Below are positions 7,665 to 17,217 of a stretch of 64,000 bases of DNA, piece by piece (position 1 is the stretch's first letter; the number at the start of each line of letters is the position of its first letter). A program made the translations under genes and the position numbers. The notes under the pieces were generated by a model. That model saw only the letters and a program-made list of their open reading frames with translations. It did no database searches and was not told where the DNA came from. The DNA lies in contig JAOPYI010000021.1 of NCBI GenBank assembly GCA_025964675.1, positions 1-64,000 of the forward strand, read 5' to 3'. This DNA comes from Sphaerisporangium sp. Lineage in GTDB: Bacteria > Actinomycetota > Actinomycetes > Streptosporangiales > Streptosporangiaceae.

Positions 7665-10600
7665 ACCTGGCCTCCGCTGTCGTTGACGGGGCAGCTCACC
7701 TTGGCCGCGCAGGTGCGGCAGCCGTCGTTGACCTTGGCCGTGAAGACCCCGGCCGCCATGCCGGTGGCCACGGTGTCGACGAGCTCACGCGCCCAATCGG
7801 GCTCCGGGTCGTCGCTGAGCGCGCCCTGCCGCTGCTCCCTGGCCTCCTTGCCCGCAGCCTTGCCGACCTGGACCAGCGCGGCGCCGCCCGGCTCTGTCAT
7901 GCCGTGCCGCTGAAAGGCGCCGAGGAGCGTGGCGAGCTGGTAGACCCCGAGCTGTGGATGGCGGTCGAGCTCCTGGTCGGACGGCTTGGCGGCGCCGGTC
8001 TTGATGTCGATGATCACCGCTCGGCCCTTGCCGTCGCGCTCCACGCGGTCGACCCGGCCTCGGATATGAACCCCGTCGGACAGCACGGCGGTGAACGCCT
8101 CCTCGACCGCGACGAGCTCTCGGGGGTTCTCCTCGTGCCAGGTGAGGAACCTGGCGACCATCTGCTCGGCCACCTTGCGCTGCTTGCGGTTGAACCACAC
8201 CCCGCCGAAGTCGAGCTCGTCCCAGATCTCGTCGAGTCGCTTGCCCAGCGTGTCCCCCGCCGGGCCCGCAACGGCGAGGACGGCGATGGCGTGGATGACG
8301 CTGCCGAGGCTGCGGGACATGTCGGTGCCCGAGGCGCCGACGGCGGTCTCCAGCAGCCAGCGCAGCCCGCACTTGGTGAAGCTCTCCACCGCCGAAGGGG
8401 AGACGCGGACGATGCCCTCCGGCCAGCTCAGCGGGCGGTCGTCGGAGATCCGCGTCAGCGCGTACCACTCGTCGGGATGGGCTCCGGGGACGCCCGCGCG
8501 GGCGAGGCGTGCGAGGTGACCGGCGGCGGCCCTGCGCATTGGATCGGGCCTGGCCGGGTCGCACACGGCCGAGCGCAGGTCGGCGACCAGGGCGGACATG
8601 CTGAGCCAGCGTGCCCGGTCGTCGACGGCGGCCTCCTCGATCGCCCCGGGGAGCAGCTCGGCGAGGAATCGAGACGGCCGCTCGTCGGTGTCCTCCCCGC
8701 CGACCGCGGTGACCACCAGGCGGCGGCGTGCCCGGGTGGCGGCGACGTAGAACAGCCGGCGCTCCTCGGCGAGCAGCTTGGACGCCAGCGCGGCACCGGC
8801 GGCGTCGGCCCCGTCGAGCACCGAGCCCTCCGCCAGCTCGACCAGCTCGGAGACCCCGAGCAGCGACCCGCGCAGGCGCAGGTCGGGCCAGACGCCTTCC
8901 TGCACGCCCGCGACGACCACGACGTCCCACTCCAGACCCTTGGACCGGTGGGCGGTCAGGATGCGCACGGCGTCACCGTCGGGTGCGTGCTCGGCGAGGG
9001 AGTTGCCCGCTATCTCCTGGGAGACCAGGTCGTCGAGGAAGACCTCGGAGCCGGCGTGGGGAAGCCGGTCGACGAAGCGGGCGGCGTAGTCGAACAGCCC
9101 GACCACGGCGTCGAGGTCGCGGTCGGCCTGGGCGCCCTTGGCACCGCCCGCGAGGCTCGAGGCGGTCCATACCTCACCGAGCCCGGAAGCCTGCCAGATG
9201 GCCCACAGGGCCTCCTCGGCCGTGTCCCCTCGGCGTACGGCCTCGCGGGCGACTGTGATCAGCGCGGCGACCCGCTGTGCGCAGGCGCCGACGTGGGGCT
9301 CGACCGGGATCAGTTCGCGGGCGTCCCGTACGGCCGCGACCAGCAGCTCGTCGGAGGAGCGCGGGGGAAGGAGGAGCGCGCCGGTCTCGATCGCCGCCGC
9401 CGCCAGCTCGGCGACCCTGAGCGCGCGGCGCAGGCGGCGGACGCCTATCGCGTCCGTGCCGCCCAGCGGACCGGTGAGCAGCTCCTCCACCGTGGCGATG
9501 TCGAGTGTGGCGGGGTGGAGCGCGACGCGCAGCAAGGTGACCAGCGGCCGTACACCGGGCTCCTGGATGAGGGGCACCTCGTCGCCCGCCACCACGACGG
9601 GCACGCCCGCGGTGAGCAGGGCACGGCGCAGCATCGGCACCTGGCGGCTGGCCGAGCGCACGAGCACCGCCATGCGCGACCAGGGCACCCCGTCGAGGAG
9701 ATGGGCCCGCCGCAGGGTGTCGGCGACGACGGCGGCCTCCTGCGTCTCGCTGTCCGCGAGCAGGACCCGCACCTCACCAGGCTCGGCGGTCGCCACGGGA
9801 AGCAGATCACGATGGCTGCCACCACGGGAGCGTCCGGCGGCCGGTGGCGGGGAGGTGTCGCTGTGGGGGCGGGCGCTGCTCGGTGGCACGGGGAGGCGGG
9901 AGGCCACGCGGCGGGAGGCGGCGAGGAGGTCGGGGCCGCTGCGGCGGCAGACGCGGAGCGCGACGACAGGCGCCTCGTGGCCACCCAGCGTGCGGAATCT
10001 GTCGGGGAAGTTGAGGATGCCGCGCACGTCGGCGCCGCGGAAGCCGTAGATCGACTGGTCGGGGTCGCCCACCGCGACCAGGTCGCGCCCGTCGCCGGCG
10101 AGCTGCTGGAGCAGGAACTCCTGGGCCGGGTCGGTGTCTTGATACTCGTCGACGAACACGACGTCGTAGGCGGCCCGCTCGCGCTGCCGAACGTCCACGT
10201 CGTTCAGGAGGCCGGCGGCCGCGCGGATCAGCTCGGCGTAGTCGAGCGCGGGGCTCGGGTCGAGGTCGAACCGGTCGGCGTACCGGTAGGCGAACCGGCC
10301 GGCCGCCACCCAGTCGGGGCGGCCGTGCTCGCGGCCCAGCACGACGAGGTCCTCGCCGTCGAGGCCACGCTCGGCCCCGCGTGCCAGGAAGTCGCGCAGC
10401 TCCTCGGCGAACCCACGCGTCTTCAGCGCCTCTCGCATGTCGGAGGGCCACTGGCGCGCGCCGTCCTCCAGCTCGCCGTGGAGCAGGCGGCGGATCTCCA
10501 GGAGCTGCTCCGGGCCGGTCAGCAGGCGAGGAGGCGGGTCGCCCGCGAGCACGGCCTCACGGCGCAACAAGGCGTAGGCGTAACTGTGGAACGTGAGCGC

Positions 10601-10894
10601 GAGTGGCGTTCGCGTGGTGCGGCGCATGCGGCCGGTGATACGCTCGCGCAGCTCTTCGGCGGCCTTGCGGCTGAAGGTGAGCACCAGCACCCGCTCCGGG
10701 TCGGCTCCGCGCCGCTCGACGCGGTCGACGACGCTCTCGACGATCGTGGTGGTCTTGCCGGTGCCGGGGCCCGCGAGCACGAGCAGCGGACCACCCTCGT
10801 GCCGCACGACCGCACGCTGATGCTCGTCGAGAGCAGGAGGCATCGCGTGCCCCGTGCTTACCCGCCGCACCAGACGGTAGGTCTGACCACTCAC
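7658..10894 (-). CDS. adnA: AdnA-like ATP-dependent helicase-nuclease subunit
   Basis: A 1078-residue partner of AdnB. Walker A is AGPGTGKTTT (Lys about 47), followed by LTFSRKAAEEL, DEYQDTDPAQ near 247, GDPDQSIYGFRG and LTAHRSKGLEW. The C-terminal nuclease has VIIDIKTG near 958. A Cys near 840 (TKCGLRW) and the C-terminal CRTCAAKVSC form the C...CxxC(x5)C pattern of an AddB/AdnA-type 4Fe-4S staple around the nuclease domain. It is first in the adnA-adnB operon. A hairpin at 10998-11039 separates it from the upstream GNAT gene. An alternative start at the Met before PPALDEHQ is less likely because YRLVRR near the N-terminus is family-like. Confidence 0.93.
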   Translation of the reverse strand: MSGQTYRLVRRVSTGHAMPPALDEHQRAVVRHEGGPLLVLAGPGTGKTTTIVESVVDRVERRGADPERVLVLTFSRKAAEELRERITGRMRRTTRTPLALTFHSYAYALLRREAVLAGDPPPRLLTGPEQLLEIRRLLHGELEDGARQWPSDMREALKTRGFAEELRDFLARGAERGLDGEDLVVLGREHGRPDWVAAGRFAYRYADRFDLDPSPALDYAELIRAAAGLLNDVDVRQRERAAYDVVFVDEYQDTDPAQEFLLQQLAGDGRDLVAVGDPDQSIYGFRGADVRGILNFPDRFRTLGGHEAPVVALRVCRRSGPDLLAASRRVASRLPVPPSSARPHSDTSPPPAAGRSRGGSHRDLLPVATAEPGEVRVLLADSETQEAAVVADTLRRAHLLDGVPWSRMAVLVRSASRQVPMLRRALLTAGVPVVVAGDEVPLIQEPGVRPLVTLLRVALHPATLDIATVEELLTGPLGGTDAIGVRRLRRALRVAELAAAAIETGALLLPPRSSDELLVAAVRDARELIPVEPHVGACAQRVAALITVAREAVRRGDTAEEALWAIWQASGLGEVWTASSLAGGAKGAQADRDLDAVVGLFDYAARFVDRLPHAGSEVFLDDLVSQEIAGNSLAEHAPDGDAVRILTAHRSKGLEWDVVVVAGVQEGVWPDLRLRGSLLGVSELVELAEGSVLDGADAAGAALASKLLAEERRLFYVAATRARRRLVVTAVGGEDTDERPSRFLAELLPGAIEEAAVDDRARWLSMSALVADLRSAVCDPARPDPMRRAAAGHLARLARAGVPGAHPDEWYALTRISDDRPLSWPEGIVRVSPSAVESFTKCGLRWLLETAVGASGTDMSRSLGSVIHAIAVLAVAGPAGDTLGKRLDEIWDELDFGGVWFNRKQRKVAEQMVARFLTWHEENPRELVAVEEAFTAVLSDGVHIRGRVDRVERDGKGRAVIIDIKTGAAKPSDQELDRHPQLGVYQLATLLGAFQRHGMTEPGGAALVQVGKAAGKEAREQRQGALSDDPEPDWARELVDTVATGMAAGVFTAKVNDGCRTCAAKVSCPVNDSGGQVC

Positions 10895-10997
10895 AACACG
10901 CTATTCCACCAGACCACACGGGTAGATCGTGCCGACTCCACCGGTCCGGTGCCTGTGTCGATCTCCGTCGCGGGCGACAAATCACGTTAACAAGGGA

Positions 10998-11039
10998 TTA
11001 CTCGGTTCTTGAGCAGTGACACGCTCCACAACCGAGTAA
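10998..11039 (-). terminator. Hairpin between the GNAT gene and adnA
   Basis: ttactcggtt (10998-11007) pairs perfectly with aaccgagtaa (11030-11039), and an inner GAGC/GCTC pair lies within the loop. It follows the GNAT stop codon on the reverse strand and precedes adnA. It probably ends the GNAT transcript, although a regulatory role in the adnA leader is possible. Confidence 0.55.
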
Positions 11040-11094
11040 GTGCCGCCGTACCCCTGCTCCCCCGCCTCGACGCGTACGCGCTGCTTGCTACGAA

Positions 11095-11964
11095 CTAGCC
11101 CAGTGCCAGCATCACGGGGGCGAACAAGCGGTCGAGGTCGCCGGGCAGCGGGCCTCCGTGCACCATCAGCGCCGTGGAGAAGGCCGGGGAGACCCCGCGT
11201 GCCACCGCCCACGCCGTCAGCCCGGCGTGCCGCGTGTCGAGGTCCAGGCGGGCCTGTCCGTGCAGGCCGGTCGTCAGCCCGGCGATCAGCGCCCGCGCCA
11301 CGGCCGTGCTCTCGCCGACCACGGGCCCGACGGCGACGTTGTCAACGTTGCGCCATGCCGCGCCGAACCCGGTGATCGCGCCGCCGCGCTCGACGACCCG
11401 AACCCGCTCAGCGAAGGTGAACAGGCGGGTGATGAGCCGCGTGCGCGGCGCGCCGGAGGCCTGGGCGTCCAGGTCGATGACCGCCTCCAGGTCTCCCTCA
11501 CGCGCGGGACGGACCCCGTCGTACTTGAGGTCCTCCGGTTCGAGCGCGAGGTGCCCGATGTGCGTGACGACCGTGCCGACCGTCTCGAAGCCGATTTTCT
11601 CGTAGAGCCCCCGGCCGTACTCGGTAGCGGTGAGGAAGACCGTCGCGCCGCCCGCCCGGTCCATGGCGTGGAGCATGAGCCGGCGCCCGAGCCCCATGCG
11701 GCCGTACCGGCCGGCCACCAGCACCATGCTGACCGCGACGAGATCGCGCCCGTAGCGGGTCAGCACCACGGTGCCGGCGAGGCCACCAGCGGGGTCGTCG
11801 ATGCCGTAGACCTCGCCGACCTCGAACAGCAGGCGCCACTTGGCCTCCTCGGGAAGCCACTGACGATCGATGGCCAGCAGCAGGCAGTCTCGCAGATCGT
11901 CGAGACCGAGCCTGCGGACCGGGATGTCCGTCGGGCTCACCTTACCGAGGAAGATCGATTCCAT
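11095..11964 (-). CDS. GNAT family N-acetyltransferase
   Basis: A 289-residue protein with an N-terminal GNAT domain: AVSMVLVAGRYGRMGLGRRLM is the acetyl-CoA pyrophosphate-binding loop (R/QxxGxG/A; here GRYGRMGLG, residues about 80-90), followed by GLYEKIGFETVG, the usual C-terminal strand-loop. A second domain of about 140 residues resembles the YitH-like acetyltransferase extension (EAVIDLDAQASGAPR). The acyl acceptor is unknown. It stands alone between hairpins and faces no obvious partner. Confidence 0.85.
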   Translation of the reverse strand: MESIFLGKVSPTDIPVRRLGLDDLRDCLLLAIDRQWLPEEAKWRLLFEVGEVYGIDDPAGGLAGTVVLTRYGRDLVAVSMVLVAGRYGRMGLGRRLMLHAMDRAGGATVFLTATEYGRGLYEKIGFETVGTVVTHIGHLALEPEDLKYDGVRPAREGDLEAVIDLDAQASGAPRTRLITRLFTFAERVRVVERGGAITGFGAAWRNVDNVAVGPVVGESTAVARALIAGLTTGLHGQARLDLDTRHAGLTAWAVARGVSPAFSTALMVHGGPLPGDLDRLFAPVMLALG

Positions 11965-12069
11965 GCGTACCCCCGATGATGGCGTCCCGGGCTCTCAAAC
12001 CGGCCCGTCCGGCATCATCGACCACAAGTGCTGACATATCCACCCATTTTCCCCCGCACGGCGACGGCC

Positions 12070-12089
12070 CCCGGCGGGCGAACGCCGGG
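12070..12089 (-). terminator. Candidate terminator after the CDP-glycerol transferase gene
   Basis: cccggcg and cgccggg form a 7-bp stem with a six-base loop downstream of the reverse-strand gene ending at 12144. There is no T-tract, as is common in high-GC actinomycetes. Confidence 0.4.
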
Positions 12090-12143
12090 CTGAAGTGGTC
12101 GATCACGGCTTGTGCTGGGCAGGCGCCGACGGACCGGAGAGCT

Positions 12144-15128
12144 TCAGCGGGACGGGGAGATCGAGGGGGGCGAGGTGGTCGTGAAGACGTGGTCGACGAG
12201 GCGGGCCGTTGCCTTCCCGTCGTCGCGGGGGACGTAGGTGCGGACGAAGGCGTCGTAGCGGTCGGCGTAGTCGCCCGAAAGCGCGTCGATCAGGCGTACG
12301 GCCTCGATGACGTCGCTTCCCTCGGCCAGCAGGGGCCCCGGTGCCTGGGTGCGCAGGTCTAGGTAGAGGCCGCGCGTGTTGCGGTAGCGCTCCAGGTCGT
12401 AGCCGAAGAAGACCATCGGGCGCCGGGTGACCGCGAAGTCGAACATCACCGAGGAGTAGTCGGTGATCAGCACGTCTGCGATCAGCAACAGGTCGGCCAT
12501 GTCGGGATAAGTCGTGACATCGAGGGCGAAGGGGTACTCCCGGCTCATCGGCCCCGGCCGGACCAGCGACGCGGGACCGGGCACCACCAGCCCGGGAGAG
12601 ACGGGCGGCGCCTGCATCATGTGACCGCGGACCAGCAGCACGTGGTCGCGACCGAGCACCCGCTTGGCCTCCGCCAGGTCGAGCCGCACCGAGCTGTTCT
12701 TGCGGTCGTGGTCGCGCCACGTCGGGGCGTACAGCACCACCCGCTTGCCCGCCGGGATCCCGAGGCTCCGCCGTACGGCCGCGGCGAGGTCGGCCCGGTC
12801 GTGGAAGGCGAGCACGTCGTTGCGCGGGTAGCCCGACTCCAAGATCTCGCCGCCGTACCCGAAGGCGCGGCGCAGCACGTCGGACGCCCACGGGCTCTGC
12901 GTGACGAGCAGGTCCCAGTTGGCCACCTCGGCGGCCTGGCGGTACCACGCGGCGGGCCTCGGGTCGCGTGACATGTGGCGCTGGTCGCCACCGACGCGCT
13001 TGAGCGGGGCGCCGTGCCAGGTCTGCACGCAGATCTGGTCCTCGCGGGCGCGGAACCACTGGGGAAGCAGCGTGTTGGTGATGATATGGCGCGACCGGGC
13101 CAGCGCGGTGTAGTGCTCGCGGCTGCCCTCGCGCACCACCGTGGGCGAGATGCCGGGGCCCAGGCCCAGCGCGGCGGAGTCCGGCGGCACGAAGGCGCCG
13201 TCCTTGACGACCCAGATGTGCTCGCCGCCGTCGCCCCTGCGCAGCCGCTCCTCGTACACCGCACGCGCGCTGTCGGAGTAGGACCGGCCGTCGAAGGAGA
13301 CGTACACCGTCGCGTCGCGGAGCTCGCGGCGCCGCTCGGCAGGGTAGTGGACCCTGCGCAGCGCCCAGAGGCCGCCCGCGCCCCTCTCGTCGTCCGGCTG
13401 GTGCTCGGCGGCGACCAGGACGGGAACGTCGAAGCGCGTCGCCACCAGGCGATACTCGCGGTCGCCCACGACGTGGACGCCCTCGTCCAGCGTGTCGAGC
13501 AGCCGGTGCTCCACCCGCAGCGGCGCGGTCGTGCCCTTCCCGCCCGCGACCGACAGGCTCCAGGCGCCCGACGCCAGCGCCACCGTGCCCGCGAACCTCG
13601 GCATGGCGTCCGGCGCGAGGCGTACGGAGAACTCAGACCCCGAGCGCGCGAGCGGCACGCGGTACGTCAGCCCGGCGCGCTGGCGCAGCACCAGCTCGCG
13701 CTGCCCCGGGTCGGTGTCGGGATAGGAGCCGGTCAGCGTCAGCGCGCCGTCGCCGCCCCACTCGGCCGAGGTGATCACCGGCCAGACGCGGTGGGCCGAG
13801 ACCACGGCCCGGTCACGCCGGTCGCGCAGCACGGTGACCTCGCGCCGGTCGATCCCGATGTGGGTCTCCGCGGCGTCTTCCATCATGACCGGCGCGGCGG
13901 GGTCGCCTCTGGGCTCCACCCAGAGCCGGCGGGCGTCGCGCTCCTTCATCAGTGACGCCACGGCGAGCACGATCGAGAACGTCGTGCCGCCCTCGACAGG
14001 CGTGAAGTCGGCGGCCATGCGGTGGCCGCCGAGGCGTGCCCTGCCCTTGGTGGCCGTCGTGCCGGGGAGGAAGCCCGTGAGCTCGACCTGGTCGCCGTCG
14101 CGGGTGACCCCGGTCAGCTCGGCCCTGGTGGGCTGCAGCACGACCTGGAGAGCCCGGTCGGAGGTCCACGCCGGGCGCACCCACCACCCGGGACGGACGC
14201 GAAGCCCGGCCGGACGCTCGGTGCGCCCCATCGCGGGACCGCGCAGGGCGCCGGTGGCCCGCGCGCCCCGGCTCCAGATCACGATGTCGGCACGCCAGGT
14301 GGTCGTGTCAGGGACCGCCGGACGGTGGCGCAGCAGCCGCTGGGCACCGTGGACGGCCGTGCGGATCGCCGCGCGCCACCGGAGCGACCACGGCCTCACC
14401 TCGGCCACGAACCCGGCCCAGTCGTAGTTGCAGCCCGGCTCGCCCGCGCCTTGGGTCGCCTCCGGGCGGTAGATCCGCCAGGTGCGGGTGGCGATGGGCG
14501 GCGCCCAGCGAGGGCCGCGGAGCACCACGGTCGCTCGGTTGAAGCGCCTGCTGCGCACCGACAGCCCGACGAGGTAGGCGTGGCCGGTGACGCGCAACCG
14601 CCCGCCGTGCCAGGAGACGTCGCTGACCTCGGTCACCGGGACGAGGTCGGACCTGCGCAGGCGGAACAGCGCGGCGGGGGCGGCGACCGGCAGGTCGGCG
14701 TACCAGGCAAGGCCCCTGCGCACCCTCTTGGACGGCTCGGCCGTGGCGGCGACCAGGTTGGCGAGCTCGTCACCCTGGGCGAGCTCCGCCGCGTCGCGGT
14801 GCTCGATGAGGTAGCAGGCGAGCCGCCGCGCGACCGGCAGACGGCGCTTGACGGAGGAGTCGACACCGGCGAGGTAGTCGCGCAGCAGGTCGATGGCATG
14901 CCGGAGGCGCGTGGCGTCCCTCCTGGCGGCGGTCTCCAGCCGCATGGCGAGAGGCCCGTTGAGCGCCTCGGCGTGCAGGCGCCGGCGCTGGGCGCGGGAG
15001 AGACCTGTGGTGTGGACGGCCGCGATCAGGGCGTCGAGCGGCTCTCCCCTGTCATAGAGGTCCTGGGCGGCCCGCAGCCGGTCGGCGACGATGTCGCCGG
15101 TCTGCGCGGGCGTGGCACCGGTCGCCAT
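12144..15128 (-). CDS. CDP-glycerol glycerophosphotransferase (TagB/TagF family) with large N-terminal region
   Basis: A 994-residue protein. About residues 600-980 form the Glyphos_transf (GT-B fold) domain of teichoic-acid polymerases: GEHIWVVKDG, ARSRHIITNT, QTWHGAPLKRVG, VVLYAPTWRDH, LLIADVLITDYSSVMFDF and ERYRNTRG. Such enzymes transfer polyol phosphate from CDP-activated donors at the inner face of the membrane during wall teichoic acid synthesis. The first ~600 residues lack recognisable catalytic motifs and are rich in beta-strand-like segments (LRVTGHAYLVGL, LTLTGSYPD), as seen in actinomycete homologues. No other teichoic-acid genes are nearby, so the polymer made is unknown. The gene is monocistronic. 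Confidence 0.85.
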   Translation of the reverse strand: MATGATPAQTGDIVADRLRAAQDLYDRGEPLDALIAAVHTTGLSRAQRRRLHAEALNGPLAMRLETAARRDATRLRHAIDLLRDYLAGVDSSVKRRLPVARRLACYLIEHRDAAELAQGDELANLVAATAEPSKRVRRGLAWYADLPVAAPAALFRLRRSDLVPVTEVSDVSWHGGRLRVTGHAYLVGLSVRSRRFNRATVVLRGPRWAPPIATRTWRIYRPEATQGAGEPGCNYDWAGFVAEVRPWSLRWRAAIRTAVHGAQRLLRHRPAVPDTTTWRADIVIWSRGARATGALRGPAMGRTERPAGLRVRPGWWVRPAWTSDRALQVVLQPTRAELTGVTRDGDQVELTGFLPGTTATKGRARLGGHRMAADFTPVEGGTTFSIVLAVASLMKERDARRLWVEPRGDPAAPVMMEDAAETHIGIDRREVTVLRDRRDRAVVSAHRVWPVITSAEWGGDGALTLTGSYPDTDPGQRELVLRQRAGLTYRVPLARSGSEFSVRLAPDAMPRFAGTVALASGAWSLSVAGGKGTTAPLRVEHRLLDTLDEGVHVVGDREYRLVATRFDVPVLVAAEHQPDDERGAGGLWALRRVHYPAERRRELRDATVYVSFDGRSYSDSARAVYEERLRRGDGGEHIWVVKDGAFVPPDSAALGLGPGISPTVVREGSREHYTALARSRHIITNTLLPQWFRAREDQICVQTWHGAPLKRVGGDQRHMSRDPRPAAWYRQAAEVANWDLLVTQSPWASDVLRRAFGYGGEILESGYPRNDVLAFHDRADLAAAVRRSLGIPAGKRVVLYAPTWRDHDRKNSSVRLDLAEAKRVLGRDHVLLVRGHMMQAPPVSPGLVVPGPASLVRPGPMSREYPFALDVTTYPDMADLLLIADVLITDYSSVMFDFAVTRRPMVFFGYDLERYRNTRGLYLDLRTQAPGPLLAEGSDVIEAVRLIDALSGDYADRYDAFVRTYVPRDDGKATARLVDHVFTTTSPPSISPSR

Positions 15129-15200
15129 CGGGGAGGCACCGCCTTTCCAGTCATCACCGCAAAGGGCTTCTCTGGAATGGTAATGCGACTTACTGAAAAC

Positions 15201-15503
15201 TCACTGGTGATCTACAAGCCAGCGGGCGTGGCGCATATCGGCTCGTTCCCCCCTCAAGGGGGTATCTTCCTCGCGCCAGCGGGCAAGGCACCTGGTCTCG
15301 TGGCCGGGAGGCGGGGTGCCGTCGGCGTGGACGACGCGCCACCAGGGAACGCCTCCGCCCCAGGTGGACATCACGCGGCCCACCTGACGGGGGCCGCCCT
15401 CCGCGAGGTATTCGGAGATGTCGCCGTAGGACATGACCTTTCCCGGCGGAATGCGCTCGACCAGGTCGAGCACCCGCTCGGCGAAAGGCGTCGGATCGCT
15501 CAC
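15201..15503 (-). CDS. Alkyltransferase-like (ATL/MGMT family) DNA-binding protein
   Basis: A 100-residue single-domain protein of the O6-methylguanine-DNA methyltransferase fold. RIPPGKVMSYGDI and RQVGRVMS are the winged-helix DNA-binding parts. The position of the alkyl-acceptor motif PCHRV reads PWWRV, so the acceptor Cys is replaced by Trp. This is the hallmark of ATL proteins, which bind O6-alkylguanine and hand the lesion to nucleotide-excision repair without removing the alkyl group. The start is GTG with GAGGGGAG upstream. It follows a small hypothetical gene by 15 bases, probably in one operon. Confidence 0.88.
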   Translation of the reverse strand: MSDPTPFAERVLDLVERIPPGKVMSYGDISEYLAEGGPRQVGRVMSTWGGGVPWWRVVHADGTPPPGHETRCLARWREEDTPLRGERADMRHARWLVDHQ

Positions 15504-15518
15504 GTGCTCCCCTCGGCG

Positions 15519-15893
15519 TCAGGCGCTCCATTGGGCGGGGCCGAGGGAGATGATCTCCTCGAGCTTGCCGAACTCGTAGCTCGCATCGCCGTTCACCTGC
15601 GCGACGACGCCGTCGCGGATGTCGTACGCCTCGCCGTCCTCGCCGACCAGGCGCCCGCCGAGCATGCCCGCGAGACGGGCGAGCTGGGCGACCTCCCAGT
15701 CGGAGGTCGGCTGCCCGTAGAGGCGCCCCTGCCAGATGGCCACGGCGTACTCGGCGTCGCCGTGGCGCGCGAAGACCTCGGCGGCCTCGGGCGTGCCCCG
15801 CAGTTCCAAGCCGGCGTGCGCCGACGCCGTCACCTTCGTGAGCTCGGCGTAGGCGAGCGGCGATTCGCGTTGTACACGCAACTCGTATCCCAC
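15519..15893 (-). CDS. Hypothetical protein, 124 aa
   Basis: I do not recognise the family. The protein is soluble, acidic and has no signal or membrane segment. It begins with a beta-like MGYELRVQRES and has a Trp- and Tyr-containing middle (AVAIWQGRLYGQPTSDWEVA), which looks like a small alpha/beta domain. It lies 15 bases upstream of the ATL gene on the same strand, so co-transcription is likely, but this does not define a role. Confidence 0.7.
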   Translation of the reverse strand: MGYELRVQRESPLAYAELTKVTASAHAGLELRGTPEAAEVFARHGDAEYAVAIWQGRLYGQPTSDWEVAQLARLAGMLGGRLVGEDGEAYDIRDGVVAQVNGDASYEFGKLEEIISLGPAQWSA

Positions 15894-16017
15894 GAGACGG
15901 GAACCTTAGCGAACGTTTACCGATCGCTGGTACGGAAAAGACCGAGATCGGTCAGACCGCATCCGAAATGCCACCGAACGGCGGCCAAAAAGCGCCCCAA
16001 TCGCGTCCGTCATGTGA

Positions 16018-17217
16018 TCATTGTCGCTCGGATCGCCGCGTGAGCACGACCACGGCGGCTCCGAATCCTATGAGGCCCAGAAGGACGCCGGCCCCGTAGA
16101 TCCACAACCGCATGGGATCGGGGCCGGGCGGTGTGGGCGGGGGTGCCGCCGTGCCGTCCCCGAAATGAAGGTCGCCGCGGACCGCGAGCGAGCTCCTGTA
16201 CGAGGTCAGCTCGCCGGCGCGCGTCAGGGCCGCGGCGACATCTACGACCCCGAAACCGACTTTGTGGTCATAATGGGCCGCGGGTTTCCCCCGAGTGGTG
16301 GAAGTAAGAGCGCGAGCGACCAATTCAGGGCTTAAATTAGGATATTTCGCTTTTATCAAGGCGGCCGCTCCGGCCACCAGCGCTGTGGACGCGCTGCTGC
16401 CTTCCACGTCCTGGTAGCCACCGCCGGGGGTCGCAGCAGGGACCCCCACGCCGGGCGCCCCCACCAGCACCGAGAGGTTGTCGCTGCTGAATCCGGCGGG
16501 CTTCCCTTGCCTGTCGACCGCGCCGACGCCTATCACCCCGGCATAGCCCGCCGGGAAGCTCCAGTACGAGGTGCCGAGCCTGCGCGCCGACTCTGAGTCG
16601 CCGTCGTTGCCCACGGCGGCCACCAGGACCACACCGCGCGCCAGAGCGTACGCGACGGCCTGGCGGTCGACCCGCTGCGTGGCGTACTCCCCGAGCGACA
16701 TGCTGATGACCTTGGCCCCGTGGTCGGTCGCGTAGTGCAACGCCCTTGACAGCGGGCTCTCCTCGGGCATGCCCAGGCCGCCGTCGGGCTCGATGAGGTT
16801 GTAGTTGGCCTCGGCCTCGGAGATCACGGGAATCGACAGGATGCGGGCCTCCGGCGCCACGCCGAGCAGCCCGCCGTTGTGCCCGGATCCCGCGATCAGG
16901 GAGGCCATCGCCGTGCCGTGCTCGCCGATGGGCGCGGAGCCGTCGTAGAACACGCTGGACCGCATGTCGGGCGCGACGGTGACCTTGCCCTTCAGCACCG
17001 GAACCGTCGAGTCGACGGCGCTGTCGATCACGGCCACAGTGACGCCTGCGCCCCGGGTGACCTTCCAGGCCTGCTCGGTGTCGAGCGCGTCGAGCACCCA
17101 TCGCTGCCTGCCGCGCACGTCGTCCGCCCGCACCGGCCCCGCGAGCAGCCCGGCGAGTACGAGCACCGCGCCCACGGCGGTCGCGCGGCGTGCGCACGCC
17201 CCCACAGCCCTCAACAC
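16018..17217 (-). CDS. Mycosin (type VII secretion S8 serine protease), copy 1
   Basis: A 399-residue membrane-anchored subtilisin-like protease. It has a signal peptide (residues 1-31, ending PVRA), an S8 domain with Asp65 (VIDSAVD), His100 (GEHGTAMAS), the oxyanion Asn region (AVGNDGD) and Ser275 (GSSAST), then a Pro-rich linker and a C-terminal membrane helix (about 370-392) with a basic RRSERQ tail. These are the features of mycosins (MycP), which are associated with ESX/type VII secretion systems. The usual DSG and GTS boxes are changed to DSA and GSS. The start is GTG 17217, overlapping the TGA of the upstream gene in GTGTTGA; upstream frame extension is spurious. It is the last gene of a four-gene operon. 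Confidence 0.9.
   Translation of the reverse strand: MLRAVGACARRATAVGAVLVLAGLLAGPVRADDVRGRQRWVLDALDTEQAWKVTRGAGVTVAVIDSAVDSTVPVLKGKVTVAPDMRSSVFYDGSAPIGEHGTAMASLIAGSGHNGGLLGVAPEARILSIPVISEAEANYNLIEPDGGLGMPEESPLSRALHYATDHGAKVISMSLGEYATQRVDRQAVAYALARGVVLVAAVGNDGDSESARRLGTSYWSFPAGYAGVIGVGAVDRQGKPAGFSSDNLSVLVGAPGVGVPAATPGGGYQDVEGSSASTALVAGAAALIKAKYPNLSPELVARALTSTTRGKPAAHYDHKVGFGVVDVAAALTRAGELTSYRSSLAVRGDLHFGDGTAAPPPTPPGPDPMRLWIYGAGVLLGLIGFGAAVVVLTRRSERQ

Noticed and set aside
7904-10990. Forward open frame of 1028 codons opposite adnA
   Set aside because: Antisense shadow. The composition is repetitive (G, R, H, V) and there is no ribosome site or known domain.
14022-16043. Forward open frame of 673 codons over the CDP-glycerol transferase and ATL genes
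   Set aside because: It runs antisense through three real genes and ends in noise; no domain is recognised.
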